Shown here: positions 42,851 through 55,500 of the stretch, in pieces
How positions within the stretch are numbered: the first letter of the stretch is position 1
How the letters are laid out: every line of letters begins with the position of its first letter
Source of the DNA: Branchiostoma floridae
Taxonomy: Eukaryota > Chordata > Leptocardii > Amphioxiformes > Branchiostomatidae
Assembly: GCF_000003815.2 (NCBI RefSeq)
Contig: NC_049988.1
Location: forward strand, 3,288,210 to 3,352,209
Reading direction: 5' to 3'
Length of the DNA stretch: 64,000 bases
The notes under the pieces: model-generated
Databases searched by the model: none
Seen by the model: the letters and a program-made list of their open reading frames with translations, nothing else
Told to the model about the DNA's origin: nothing
Program-made: the position numbers and the translations under genes

Positions 42851-44054
42851 GTTTTTAAGGACTGTTCGAATGTTCATTAACAAGCCAGAAGAAAGGGATG
42901 TACCTAAATCACTATATTGTGTATTGTCTGTCTTTTAATGCTACTAACATAACTAAATGTTTTGCCTTTTTTGCATTGAATTATTACAGTTGGTGACGTC
43001 ATCCATAGACTTTATTAAATGGCCTGTAGGAAAAGAAAGGAAACAAAATTGGGGTTCATTCTTAAACAGTACTGGGCAGTTTAGTGGTGAATATATCGCA
43101 CCAGACCTTCACTGTTGTTGGCTCGTGAGTATCACACTGGTTGTGTGTTGTCCTCTAAACTTCTGTAACTGAACAACTTCAACTTGCTGGGCGAAGTAAA
43201 GATGTGTTAGGTCTACCTAGAGTTGCGCTCGACTCCTTTTTGGGTGTTTGTTGGGAAAATTATGTTTAAATATGGTATTCCTCACTAGCAGTCTGACAAT
43301 AGAAAGGCTCTTCTTTTCTTCCTAAAAATGATTATTGTAATTTTAAGGAAAGTCTGTTTGAGAGTTGTGAAATGTGTATAGTACTGGTAAAAGGTAGCAG
43401 CAACAAAACATCCTGTATTTGTAGTATCCGACAACAAAGCACTAATTGTCCGAATTATAAGATGTGATACGTGCATTTGCAACAGAAGTTTTTTTTTAAA
43501 GGCAGTTTTGAAGGGTGTGAAAAATCATTATTCTAACACACAAGATTGCTCGGCTGTACAAAGGTGTATCACACTGATTTAATATTATATCTGGCATGCT
43601 AAATACAGTTGTCCTGAAATTGTTTCAGACTTAACCTGACCTGATTTAAGTACTGTTAGTGGAGAGAGAGGATTGACTATAGTGTATAATGTATCTGTCA
43701 GACCTGTTCTAGAAAAAGATGGAAAAGTTTGTCCAGGGAGTAATGATGATTCTTTACCTTGTATGTATGCACTCTACATCAATAAACTTGCAATTACTGC
43801 TGTCAATGAATTAAGTTATGCTTTTATTAGTTTTGCAACGATTGTGGTGGATTTACTTGACGTCAAATAAGAATGTCACTGAATATACATTTCAAATTAC
43901 ATTATAATACTGCTGAAGTGTTTCAACAGCACACTTTTAAGTTTTAAAAAAAGACTCCTTTTCCTGCCTTTGGTGAATTTGATTTCCTACAAAAGTAAAT
44001 GGATTTTAGGTGTCCCAAATACACAGTAGCAGTTTGAACGGTATGCACAATAAA

Positions 44055-44475
44055 TAGCCTGGGTATGTACAGTACCATCAGGACAGTAGTTCGCTCTAAG
44101 GTTTATTAACAGTTGCTTCTCGCTCCAACTTTTATTATACACTATATACAGTCGCTTCTCTGCTATACCGTCTGGGAACCATGACATCTCTAACGTCTGG
44201 GATCGTCCAAATTTTGGACAAGGGCGTTGATTGTTCCCTTCATTACAGCGAATAAAGGAATGGGTTCGAACGCTCGTTCCAACAGGCATTCTAACACCCC
44301 AAACGCCCTGCATCCGCTAGTGGGAGGCCTGTTGTCATTAAAAGAATGCTCTAGAACCCATTCCTTAATTCTCTCATTAACTCAAGACATCCCCACCAAA
44401 AGGTTTGAATGCGCAGGTCTCCTGACAGGTACAATGTAGCAGGAGCAGACTACTATCCGTATGGTACCTAGGCTA
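44055..44475. mobile_element. Inverted-repeat element, family TAGCCTGGGTACCATCC
   Basis: The left end starts TAGCCTGGGTA and the right end finishes ATGGTACCTAGGCTA. The interior shares AGTCGCTTCTCTGCTAT with the complement of 19300-19500. Confidence 0.65.
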
Positions 44476-45117
44476 CAACAAACATGTACACGGTTAAATA
44501 AGTCACAACAACCCAATATTTGTATGCAAAAGTAGAGACTTTATTTCACTTCACAACTGGGATATATGACTTTAAAATCTTCATCATATTCTGTCCTACT
44601 TCAACTTCTATATACGCACTCATCTGTTTAATACTGTACACAGTTCAACCCTGCCTGCCCAGAATCTCCACTTGTTGTCAATGATTGCCTCAATGTATTA
44701 ATATTACTGGTGGGATCCAGTTTGTATTAAAAACGTACGTATCTTGGTATTTATTTAAAACCTGGCTTCAAATTCTAAGTAGTTGTTCAATCTGCAAAAT
44801 GCGAACTTTTAGCTTTCCGCGTCCAATCCAAGCCACACTAGGTTATACATTCCTTGGTTTTCAGAAAAAAACGTGCCAAATTCGAACTAACAGAAAGGAT
44901 AATCAGTGTGAAGTTTCAGTTAAGTACATACATGGAAAGATAATCTCATTGAGAAAAGAAAGTTCTGGAAAAGCAAAAGCCTTGTGCAAGTTAAGTTATC
45001 TACTAGAGTTTGTTATCTCTCGGAGACCTATTGGAGGTCAATTTCAAAGAAAAGGTTTACATTCTGTGTTTAGTTTGTTTTAAAATTTATATCTTTGCAC
45101 TGAGCATTATATCCCTG

Positions 45118-45345
45118 GCAAAAATGGTGCGTAATGTGACCCTAAAGCTCAAGATTTTGATGCTGCAGTAGTATAGCATTGGTGCCATACTGCCATGGTA
45201 ACTTCACAGTTATTCTAAACTGTCAAGTCCAGCAAAGCCTTGAACGAATAGCTTGAATATTGCAGCTTTGGTGCAGGACTGAGGCATTACAGTATTAGTG
45301 TTAAAATGCCACATCCAGCATCAATGCAGCATTACACACCATTCT
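45118..45345. repeat. Dispersed repeat shared with 52110-52475
   Basis: Common phrases include CAAGATTTTGAT, AGCATTGGTGCCA and CATGGTAACTTCACAGTTAT. One copy is here, and one and a half diverged copies lie in a RECK intron. Noncoding. Confidence 0.6.
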
Positions 45346-45938
45346 GTACTAGGGATTCCAAAGTCACACAAAGCCAATTTAGGTCAATCAGCGATCGCCG
45401 TCTGGTGGACGGGGTGTGGGGGGGTTGCTGGGGGTACAAAATTTGGGACTATTCCGATAACCAAGGAATGATAACATATAAAAGTACCAATCTATGTCAT
45501 GCGAAGTTGCAAACATTATTATCAAAATGATTATCTTGGCCTTATACAGAACACACCTAGTTTGTCATGTTGTCTGCAAATTAACCATTAGAATACTGCA
45601 TTATCCATACAACATTGGAGGTGTGGAGTTGCTTACAAGGGGTTAAAAATACATTCAAGTTCATCCAAACGTCAAGTCGGAACACAATGGATACAAATGC
45701 AGAGGACAGAAGCACAGAGAAATACAGCAAGTAACATCGTCTCTACAACCTCACAAATGAATTGGCACTAAGAATTTACAGAACAAATTGTAGCATTTTA
45801 AACTAGAGATGGTATAGCCAATACGTTATGTATATACTGTTAAGTGAAAATTAATTGATAGTCTGATGGACACAAGGTTATTTTGTTACACTTCCACTGC
45901 ATACATGTATAAACAAAAAAGAAAATAATCTCAGGTTT

Positions 45939-46310
45939 AGGCCACACCAATTTAATTTCTTGGTTCACGGATTCGCTCGCTCCTATTTTTTGGGAAAAAA
46001 AAAATAAAAATAAAAATTACCACTCAGCAAATTTTCACCATTAATGAAACCATTCACCAACTTTCTGGTGTAGCAAACATAAAAACTGACACTACTTTTG
46101 TAATTTTCAACGAACAGGTGCTGTTACTATACAATAATAGTGTTTTTGTACTTTTTTCAAGCTGAAAACTTTTTTTTCTTTATGTTTGGGATTAGCCCTT
46201 ACCTTTACCCGAACCATTTTACAACTTTTATTTTTATTTTTATTTCGCCCTCTCGCTCCGTATTTTTTATGAAAAAATCCGTGAACCAATAAATTAAATT
46301 GGTGTGGCCT
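45939..46310. mobile_element. Inverted-repeat element, AGGCCACACCAATTTAAT arms
   Basis: About 35-bp arms reading into TTGGTTCACGGATT, with poly-A/T interior, about 370 bp in total. Located in the ARF-RECK spacer. Confidence 0.78.
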
Positions 46311-47369
46311 TATGTCCATCATATGTTAGAAAAAAAATTGATAATTTTAACCCAGAATTGCGATGATCAAAATAAACATTGTCTCAAAACGTTGGCTTAA
46401 TTTCCTTGAAATACTAAAAGACTGAATATGAAGAAACAGCTAAATTGTACCCAAAAAAGTATATACTTTATACTTAAACACATCTGCATATAATACATTC
46501 TGCTGATTGTAATAAAACATCCTGACAAATATAAGGTAATAGCTATACCCTACAATTTTTGTTAGTGCACAAAGAAAAAGGTACAACTGGTGTTCACTTG
46601 GAAACTGTCAAGTTACACATTTTTATATGGTAACCGTGATACCACCCATTGTCATAATGCCATCAAAACTGTAGTGACTGAGATAAAAGATTGTCCAATT
46701 TCACGTCAAATTTTCACAACTTTCTTTACGTGTTCATTTACAGACAAAAACACCATAATGTTCCTACCTACTCTTGCTTAAAATAAAACATTGTCTCACT
46801 GCAATTGCAAATTTCAGAATTGTCCAAGCTTTTGACAATTGATTCATACTGTACAAATCATGGCAAAAACAATGTTATTATTTCACTGATTGTATATTCT
46901 ACTATATGATAAACAAAAAATGCTACTACTTTGTTAGACTGCTTGCCTCCAAAACACACAGGTTAAGTATTTAAAATTTAACTATCTCAATTTCATCTAG
47001 GATTTTTCTTACACAATAACAGCTCCGCCCTTAAGGCATCGCCAAAATTTGGCACACAAATCTCATCTGTATAAAGTGGAGTTAAAATTCATGATTGTCT
47101 TACGTTCTTAAATCAAAGTTGTCTGCCATTTTTACAACAGAATATAATATGACATAGTATAATATAATACAACCCATTGGTCTTTCTATTGTAGAGGCTG
47201 GAGCCTCGAAGAAAAATTTTCCAGCAACATTTAAAAATTGGCAGGAAATTTGAACTGGAAATTATTATCAAACTGAATCATCTGAGTAATTACTATATAA
47301 ACTATAGTAGGTATTGTCTACTATAGTCAATTGTGAATGATATAATATAGTTATGTTGACCCTGATTAA

Positions 47370-48130
47370 AATGTCATCTAAACCATGCACTTTGGAAGCC
47401 ATGGTTTAATACATGTCACACACATGTACTGTATAAAACCATGATCAAACATATTCCATAAACCATGATTTAAAGACATTCCGTATACAGTCATGGTAAA
47501 ATGCATGAATATCTATAATCCATGGATGTGTTTCGTAAACCATGCCTTAGACATGTACTGTACTTGTGTGTTACAGTGTATAAAACCATGGTAAAGTACA
47601 TAAACATCTACAAACCATGGTACATACATGTGTGCATGTGCTGTATAAAGCCATGGTAAAGTACATGAACATCTACAAACCATGGTACATACATGTACTG
47701 TATAAAACCATGGTAAAGTACATGAACATCTACATACCATGGTACATACTACAGAAATCCATGGTGAGGTACATGAACATCCACAAACCATGGTACATAC
47801 ATGTGTGCATGTGCTGTATAAAGCCATGGTAAAGTACATGAACATCTACAAACCATGGTACATACATGTACTGTATAAAACCATGGTAAAGTACATGAAC
47901 ATCTACATACCATGGTACATACTTTAGAAATCCATGGTGAAGTACATGAACATCTACAAACCATGCATGTTCATACATAGTTACATACAATGTATTCACC
48001 ATGGTATAGTTTATACACACACAAGTCATGGCAAAACCATACTGCATAAATCATGTAATACTTTACAGCCATGGTACATACATCTCATACCATGGTACAT
48101 TATGAACCATGGTACACGTACATGGTACAC
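47370..48130. repeat. CCATGG-rich minisatellite
   Basis: Higher-order repeats of CCATGGTAAAGTACATGAAC, ATCTACAAACCATGGTACAT and TACATGTGTGCATGTGC. One block of roughly 190 bp recurs near 47630 and 47805. The open frames on both strands follow from the repeat, not from selection. Confidence 0.88.
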
Positions 48131-48139
48131 GTACATACA

Positions 48140-49180
48140 TGAAAACTCATTATGGGACATATGATAGTACATACTGCATACATGTATACCAGTAAACTCA
48201 GTTACATAAACTCAGGGCTGTCTCCATGACCCGTCCCTAGGACGGACATTTGCTTCCCAGCACGGACAAATATTTCACCCTGTCCGTCCAAAAAAGTTCA
48301 CAGCATGAAATTGACAAAAAATGTATTTTCGTTAGCTTGACAAATGTCACAGCAAAAATTAACAACAGGAACTCAAAAAATGAGGCATAAAAAATTTAAA
48401 GCTGGGGACAGCCCTGACAAAAATGACAAATTATTACAAGCAAAACTTATCATATTTGGGTTAAACCAATTGTCTCTGCCATTAATACAGATATAACTAA
48501 TACTATGATTGCCTTTCATACTCCTGGATTATCGTAAACAATTATAGATTATTCTGAATACACTAAAGTCCAGCACAAATACATGTATCTTTTTTTACGA
48601 ATCTCAACAAGTGCAATAAATTATACAGACCTAACAATTCGCCATCCCTTTCTCACTCACTAAAACCTCCTCTTGATTGTCACAACAGTTTGTCTTGATC
48701 TGATTGTAAACGGCAATTCTTTTTCATATTCAGGAATGGTTAGGATTGTCACATTACTTTATAATAAGATAACAAAACTCTTAAAAACATTGTTTTCCAT
48801 GCCTAACACTGCTTTTCTTTGTACCTCTTCATTACTGTAAATTCTGAAATTTTTGCAGCACATCTAAGTTCACAGTATTCACACCACACACGAATTTCTT
48901 TTTTCTGTTGTAACTGCAAACTTGAGATACCGCAAATTCTAACTTTTCAGCCAGTGCAAAATATAAGTGCTGCAAATAAGAAAGAATTTACAGTACCAAA
49001 TTTTTTTTAAATAAGAAAAGAGAGGCATGTTCACAATTCTGTCCACTTTCCAATACACATTGCACTGCTGGACATAACGATTACCCTTCCAATTAATACT
49101 TCACTCTTGATTGGTATACACATTCTTTAGATTGTCATTCTGTGAGAAGTACTTTACAACAAACATTATCTCTAGGGTAG
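48140..49180. other. Downstream flank of RECK, no gene seen
   Basis: AT-rich sequence with a small inverted-repeat element at about 48213-48416 (ends CAGGGCTGTC and GGGGACAGCCCTG). It could include RECK 3' UTR; no decisive signal was seen. Confidence 0.45.
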
Positions 49181-49193
49181 ATTGTACATAGTA

Positions 49194-49517
49194 CAGGGCT
49201 CTAGCCAGCTTAAAATTTATTTCCGTCAGCCGATTCCAATCGTCGTGAAAACCACAAAAAAATAATTTTCCATATGACACTACAAAGTAGTAAATGAGAT
49301 TATCGTATGTGAAAGGGCGTCGACACACATTGTCAACAATCATAACAAAAGCAAAACAAACAGCGTGTGGCTTTTATCGTCGTGGACAGCGTCCCCAAGC
49401 CGCCTGTAGCTTCCACCAAGGATTTTTGTCCGTCAAGATTGACGGATCAGTTTAAAAATTTTTCTGTCAGCAAATTTCCGTCAATTGACAGAAAAATGGA
49501 CACTGGCTAGAGCCCTG
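49194..49517. mobile_element. hAT-type MITE, family CAGGGCTCTAGCCAGC, copy 2
   Basis: An exact 8-bp target duplication ACATAGTA flanks it (49186-49193, 49518-49525). It begins about 50 nt past the RECK stop codon, hence within the presumed RECK 3' UTR. Confidence 0.92.
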
Positions 49518-49567
49518 ACATAGTATCTACTCCTGGACTCTTTTACCCAGGAGGTTTACGTGATCTG

Positions 49568-52500
49568 TCATGACATGTGGAGGAACAGTCTGTGTAGAGC
49601 TGTCGCTGTACAGAGCAGTAGTGCTGGCAGTGAGGGGACAGCTGCTGTCGCGGTGCTGACCATGGTGACAGCAGCGAGGTGGAGGGAGGCGGAGGTAAGG
49701 AAGGAGAGAGGCACGTGGGAAACGATAACGGGGCTGCCCGCGTTGATCAGGGCCGCCACTTTCTGCGCTTCCTGGTTACAGGCCTCCACCTGAAGTAGGA
49801 AAACAAAAAAACAATTGCAGGCAGCAGGCTTCACCCCCTCAGGACGGTAATGCTCTCCGACAGAGCATAAAGAAACTGCAATGCCCTTTTGGTAGAGCAT
49901 ACAGAAACTGTATTTCTCCCTCTGGCAGAACATAGTACAGAAACTGCACTGCTCCCTCTGGCAGAACATACAGAAACTGCACTTGTCCATATGGCACTCA
50001 CTGACCAGAAACTGCACTGCACCCTCCAGCATAAGATACAGAAACTGCAGTGCTCCCTCTAGCAGAATATACAGAAACTGCACTGCACCCTCTGGTAGAA
50101 CATACAGAAACTGCACTGTACCCTCTGGCAGAACATACAGAAACTGCACTGCTCCCTCTGGGAGAACATACAGAAACTGCACTGCTCCCTCTGGGAGAAC
50201 ATACAGAAACTGCACTGCTCCCTCTGGCAGAACATACAGAAACTGCACTGCTCCCTCTGGCAGAACATACAGAAACTGCACTGCTCCCTCTGGCAGAACA
50301 TACAGAAACTGCACTGTACCCTCTGGCAGAACATACAGAAACTGCACTGCTCTCTCTGGGAGAACATACAGAAACTGCACTGCTCCCTCTGGGAGAACAT
50401 ACAGAAACTGCACTGCTCCCTCTGGCAGAACATACAGAAACTGCACTGCTCCCTCTGGCAGAACATACAGAAACTGCACTGCTCCCTCTGGCAGAACATA
50501 CAGAAACTGCACTGTACCCTCTGGCAGAACATACAGAAACTGCACTGCTCCCTCTGGGAGAACATACAGAAACTGCACTGCTCCCTCTGGGAGAACATAC
50601 AGAAACTGCACTGCTCCCTCTGGGAGAACATACAGAAACTGCACTGCTCCCTCTGGGAGAACATACAGAAACTGCACTGCTCCCTCGAACAGAACAAACA
50701 GAAACTGCAGCTAAATTATGCCACTGACCTGTAGGGGTGTGGTGTTGGGTGTGACCGGCATCACTATGGCGATGATGTCTCCCTCGATACTCAGGTACCC
50801 AAACACATCACACTGAGGCTGAAACATTCAACACAATGACATTTCTGGTGAACATGGAAAACTTGTGTATAAAGGTACACCTACAATATAAATGTTGAAA
50901 AAAAAAAAGAATATCATGTACATTTGTATATCATACACACACTGATTACTGTGAAACATTTTCAAATCTGTCGTGTTAACTTAATTACCTATCATAACTA
51001 TAAGTTCAAATAAATTTAGTCCTCAGAATGCACAGAATGGTGTATATAAGGGCTACAACTTAAACAATTTTCAGGGGGAGGATGCCTGCAAACCTTCCCA
51101 CACAGCTCACACCTGCGTTGCTTTGCCACATAGCCTTTAGCTCTAAATTGCCCCCCTACACTGTAAAAAAAATCCCTGGAACACATTGATTGTTGATGAA
51201 AGGAGTGCTTACCACGGACACGTGGTTTCTGAGCTGCTGGATGACTTGTGTCACAGTGATTGGTCCAATACTGGCCTGACGGGACACCAGGTCTACATAC
51301 CAACCACTGTACAGCATGGCCAACACTCCACCTGCAGAGTATAACAACAGTTGTAACTATACATCATGTGGGAGTTGTGACTGTTGAGACTGGATGAAGT
51401 GTCAAGCTACAAGAACATTAACAAGTACTAACTACATATTCACAGATTGCATAGCATAATCTGTAACTGCAGAGAGGTTGGAAACCCTATAAGTACAGTA
51501 GGGGTATTCCCACCGTAAGTACATAAGGAGTGAGTGTACAGGTGGAAAACTGTTTTTTTTCTTGTTTGACCATTCCAGAAAAAATGGGGAAAAAATGAGA
51601 ACACATAGCAGAAACTAATATACAAGGTTTAACTATTGTTAATTCATTTAAGTTAGCTTTGTAACACTCTAATTTCATGGCAAGATAAAATATGAAGGTA
51701 GACTTTGCCGAGACTTGCGTTTAGTGGCAGAAACTACTATAAAGTAACAAGACAGTGGATTTTCGGCCTGTTGAGTTTGCAGTGACACCAAACATATAAA
51801 ACCATCACAGAAATGTCCGGATTTACAGTATAAAGCATGTTTACGTACCACAGACTGGACAACATGCCCCCGGTGGAATGATCCCCTCACACAGGCTGGA
51901 GTCTGGACAGCTGACTGTGGAACACTCTGGGTACTTGCCTTGTCCTACAGAAACACACATCGTCAAGTACATTCAATGGAGACTGTTAACATTTCATATG
52001 ACATTTCCGCACACATAAATACTAATAGAAGTATGATTACACTAATTGAAAATAGGCATAACAGTTGTCAATTTAGCGTAGCGGTTACCGTAGGAAAATA
52101 ACAGCATGGATCCATTTCAAAAATGGTGTGTAATGCAGCCAAAATGTTCAAGATTTTGATACTGCTGTAAGACAGCATTGGTGACAAATGACATGGTAAC
52201 TAAATTTGCCGTAGTGGTAGTAAATAACAGCGTGGATCCCTTTCAAAAACTATGTAATGCAGCCGTAATGTTTAAGATTTTGACACAGGTGTAAGATAGC
52301 ATTGGTGCCAACTGACATGGTAACTTCACAGTTATTACAAACTGTCAACCAAGCCATTAGCCTTGAAAGAATAGAATAGTGCAGCATTGGTGCTGGACTG
52401 TGGCATCATTAGTGATAAAGTGTCATTACAACAATCCAGCATCAATGCAGCACCAATCCAGCACTACACAATTTGCACTGGCTATAGAAACCTGAGTGCT

Positions 52501-55500
52501 AACCTTATTAGTTCTGCCGATAAGACGAGAGAATGACAAGAGAATGTTAACTTACCTGGCCTTAGACCTACTGCCAGGCAGGGCCCTTCGTAATCTATAG
52601 AGACTCGAGCTGCGTGGGCCGCACAGTTACTCTCGTAGGTTTCCCCGTTGTGTCCGCACACAGGGCTGACTTTACAGGCTTTCTCCTGACACGGAAAGAC
52701 GCATCAGTCATAGATCAGTTGACAGTACACATTCAGTAAACACAAAGGACAGACAAGATTTCTTAGATGCAGAAAAAATCTTGTGTATACTAGCAGACAT
52801 CATGCCAAACTACATACAACACAATGTATTATACAAATGCAGAAATGGGATGGTGCGTTATACATGTACATGTAGCTGCAAACGTACGGGACATGACCAA
52901 CCCCAGGAATACCTCATTCCCGAAGGTAATAATTGGATCTCTTGGCACTGAGGCTGTATTATCTTAATGACTAACATCAGGTACAGGTACAGAGGTTTAG
53001 CTGGACTAATATATGTACAATTCAAAACCCGTAACCCGTAGCCTTCAATGGTGATAGAAATACTGACTCAAGAGGGTTTTGAGCAATTATTTACTATAGC
53101 CCATAAAAGTGCAATCCAAAACCTGGCATGTGGACGTGCCTGCGGACACGGACCAATGAGGAGCCTCCATTTACACGTGGAAAAACGGTAAATATACTAT
53201 ATTTATAGACCTTTTTGCATAGAAAAGTGTCATAGTCTGTATAGACTGACTGTCAGAGAGAGAGATAGACCTGTCTTCTGTCGGTCTGCCCAACTGAAGT
53301 CCTGAGCGCCTGTGAAAAATTTACCAATTGTACAACAGTGAACAGTTTCATCAGGTTGGTACGTCACTGAATAAAGAGACTTTTTACACAACCAATGCTT
53401 TATTCTCACCGACGTTTCGGTGACCGTCTGTCACCTTCTTCAGGGCAATTCTGACTGGTTCACATTGTAATGCAGGACAGGTGTCGCTGCTCACAGTTCA
53501 GATGCTGTCACAAAACGAAAAGTATTTACATATGGTTGTGTAAAAAGAGTCTCTTTATTCTTTAATTGTACAACAGTCATGGGTACTCACATGGCAGGGA
53601 GCATGATAGCCTAGTAGTTTCCCAGCTGCTAGGAGCTGACAGTAGTTGGGATGTTGGACACCATCAACATCACACACAGGGTCGTCCTCTTCCCCCTCAC
53701 AACTACGGGGAACTGTACATTGTCAAACGACAGGGTTATTAGGGCTGATCTTCTACTACATGTACATTGTAGAATTACAACTGCGAAATTACAGTAAAAT
53801 GCAATAAGCACATGACATAACATCCTGTGTTGCCAGGCCTGTTGTATAGTTGCAGCAATGACCCTGGCGCACTGGCCAGCGATCCTTCCTTTTCTCCACA
53901 TGAGTGCTCAACAGCCAATCAGATAGTCTTCTCCTGTTATTGGTTGGAAAGCTATCAGCCAATCACATCACTGCTACATGCAAGGGGCAACGTGATTGGC
54001 TAGTAGCTTTCCCTCCAACACCAGGAGGGGAAGAATCTCATTGGCTGATGACTGGCTAGTATATAAACACTTGAGATGGACATTTGCAAAAGCACATTTT
54101 TATGTTGTCCAATTCCTACAAAAAATTACCTGGAACACAATTATTATGCCTAGAGTTGTACCAAGACATCAGGCTTTTAGCCAGGCATGCGTCAACGCGT
54201 CATCTGGACACACTTTTCTTAGAATAACAAGAAATTTTATGCCCCTGGACGCCCTCATACTGGGGAGAAAATCGTCTGACAAGCATGAAATTCTGATTGA
54301 CCAGAAATGCTACCAGGTCATCTGTGGTCGCAGTCTTCTACTGTGACCTCTGGAACAGTATGTTTGCCTCTTGGGATACCTAAGAATGCACTTTCTTAAC
54401 TTAAAATCATCAAAAACTCCATGGAAGGTGGATGCCCCCAGACACCCCCCCCCCCTACAATAGTCACTTACCACAACTCATCAATAAGTTTGGACTCCCT
54501 ATTATAAAATCCTAGCTAAAAGCCTGCAAGACGTGATTGTTCTTTTACCTGTCTCGTACTGGTGTAAGATTCAGGACTTACCACATTGGTACTGCTGACA
54601 GTGCTGTTGGTCCAGTCCATTTAGGCAGACCTTAGGTCTGGGGATACACCTAGTACAACACAGGTACAAGAATCAACAGTGTGTAAGGTCTGGGGATACA
54701 CCTACAACACAGGTACAAGAATCAACAGTGTGTACCAGGCTGTTTTAAAGGGGCATTCCACTCCAGAAGGGAGTCTTGTTTTCCAATAAATAATGTGTCA
54801 ATGAATACATAATCAGCCGAATTTTGTGGAATTCACCTTGGGATGAATTACGTGATGTGTGCTTTATAAAACAATAATGACACTCACTAAACCCATGCAG
54901 ACCCTACCCATGCATTCCCTATAGGCATAGACACTTTGTTTATCGTACATATTTTTGGAATAAATGAGGTACGCTGAGCACACAGAGAAGGCAAATTTCT
55001 CTTAAGATAGCAAAGAATACAAGAACAATACAAAATTTCTTAGCGAACCTGAAATTATTTTGGTAAACTTACCTAAAAGTTCTGCATTGTATTCAGCCAT
55101 AGGATTTATTCAATTAGAGGGTACTTGGGGAGTTTAGTAGAAGACTGAATGCTTTTGAGGCATGCGGAGCAACTTGGTACTTTATCGTATAATGTGAAGT
55201 CATATGCAGTTATCACTTCCTAAAATGAATATCTATCGGAAAATAGCACTCCCGTGTGGAGTGGAATGCCCCTTTAAGAAACTGATGCACACACTGTACT
55301 ATTGCTCAAGGAATCCAGCTCAGGCCTTAACTGTTTTGTAGATCATCAAAGGACAAAAAACGGACTCCAACGCTGGCTAGAACCCTGGATAAAGAAACTC
55401 TTAAAAACCAGGTACCTCTTCAGGGCTTTAGCCAGCTCGAAATTTTTTTCCGTCAGCCAATTACAATCGTCGAGAAAACCGCGATAATTAATTAGAAGGA

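Noticed and set aside
44685..45083. 132-codon plus-strand frame
   Set aside because: No recognisable domain, AT-rich spacer, next to dispersed repeats.
49983..50727. Open frames of 212-243 codons on both strands over the 33-bp repeat
   Set aside because: Period divisible by three keeps frames open automatically; repetitive low-complexity products and position inside a RECK intron.
53996..54346. 116-codon plus-strand frame
   Set aside because: Lies in a RECK intron, no recognisable motif, flanked by repeat-like ATTGGCTG inverted segments.
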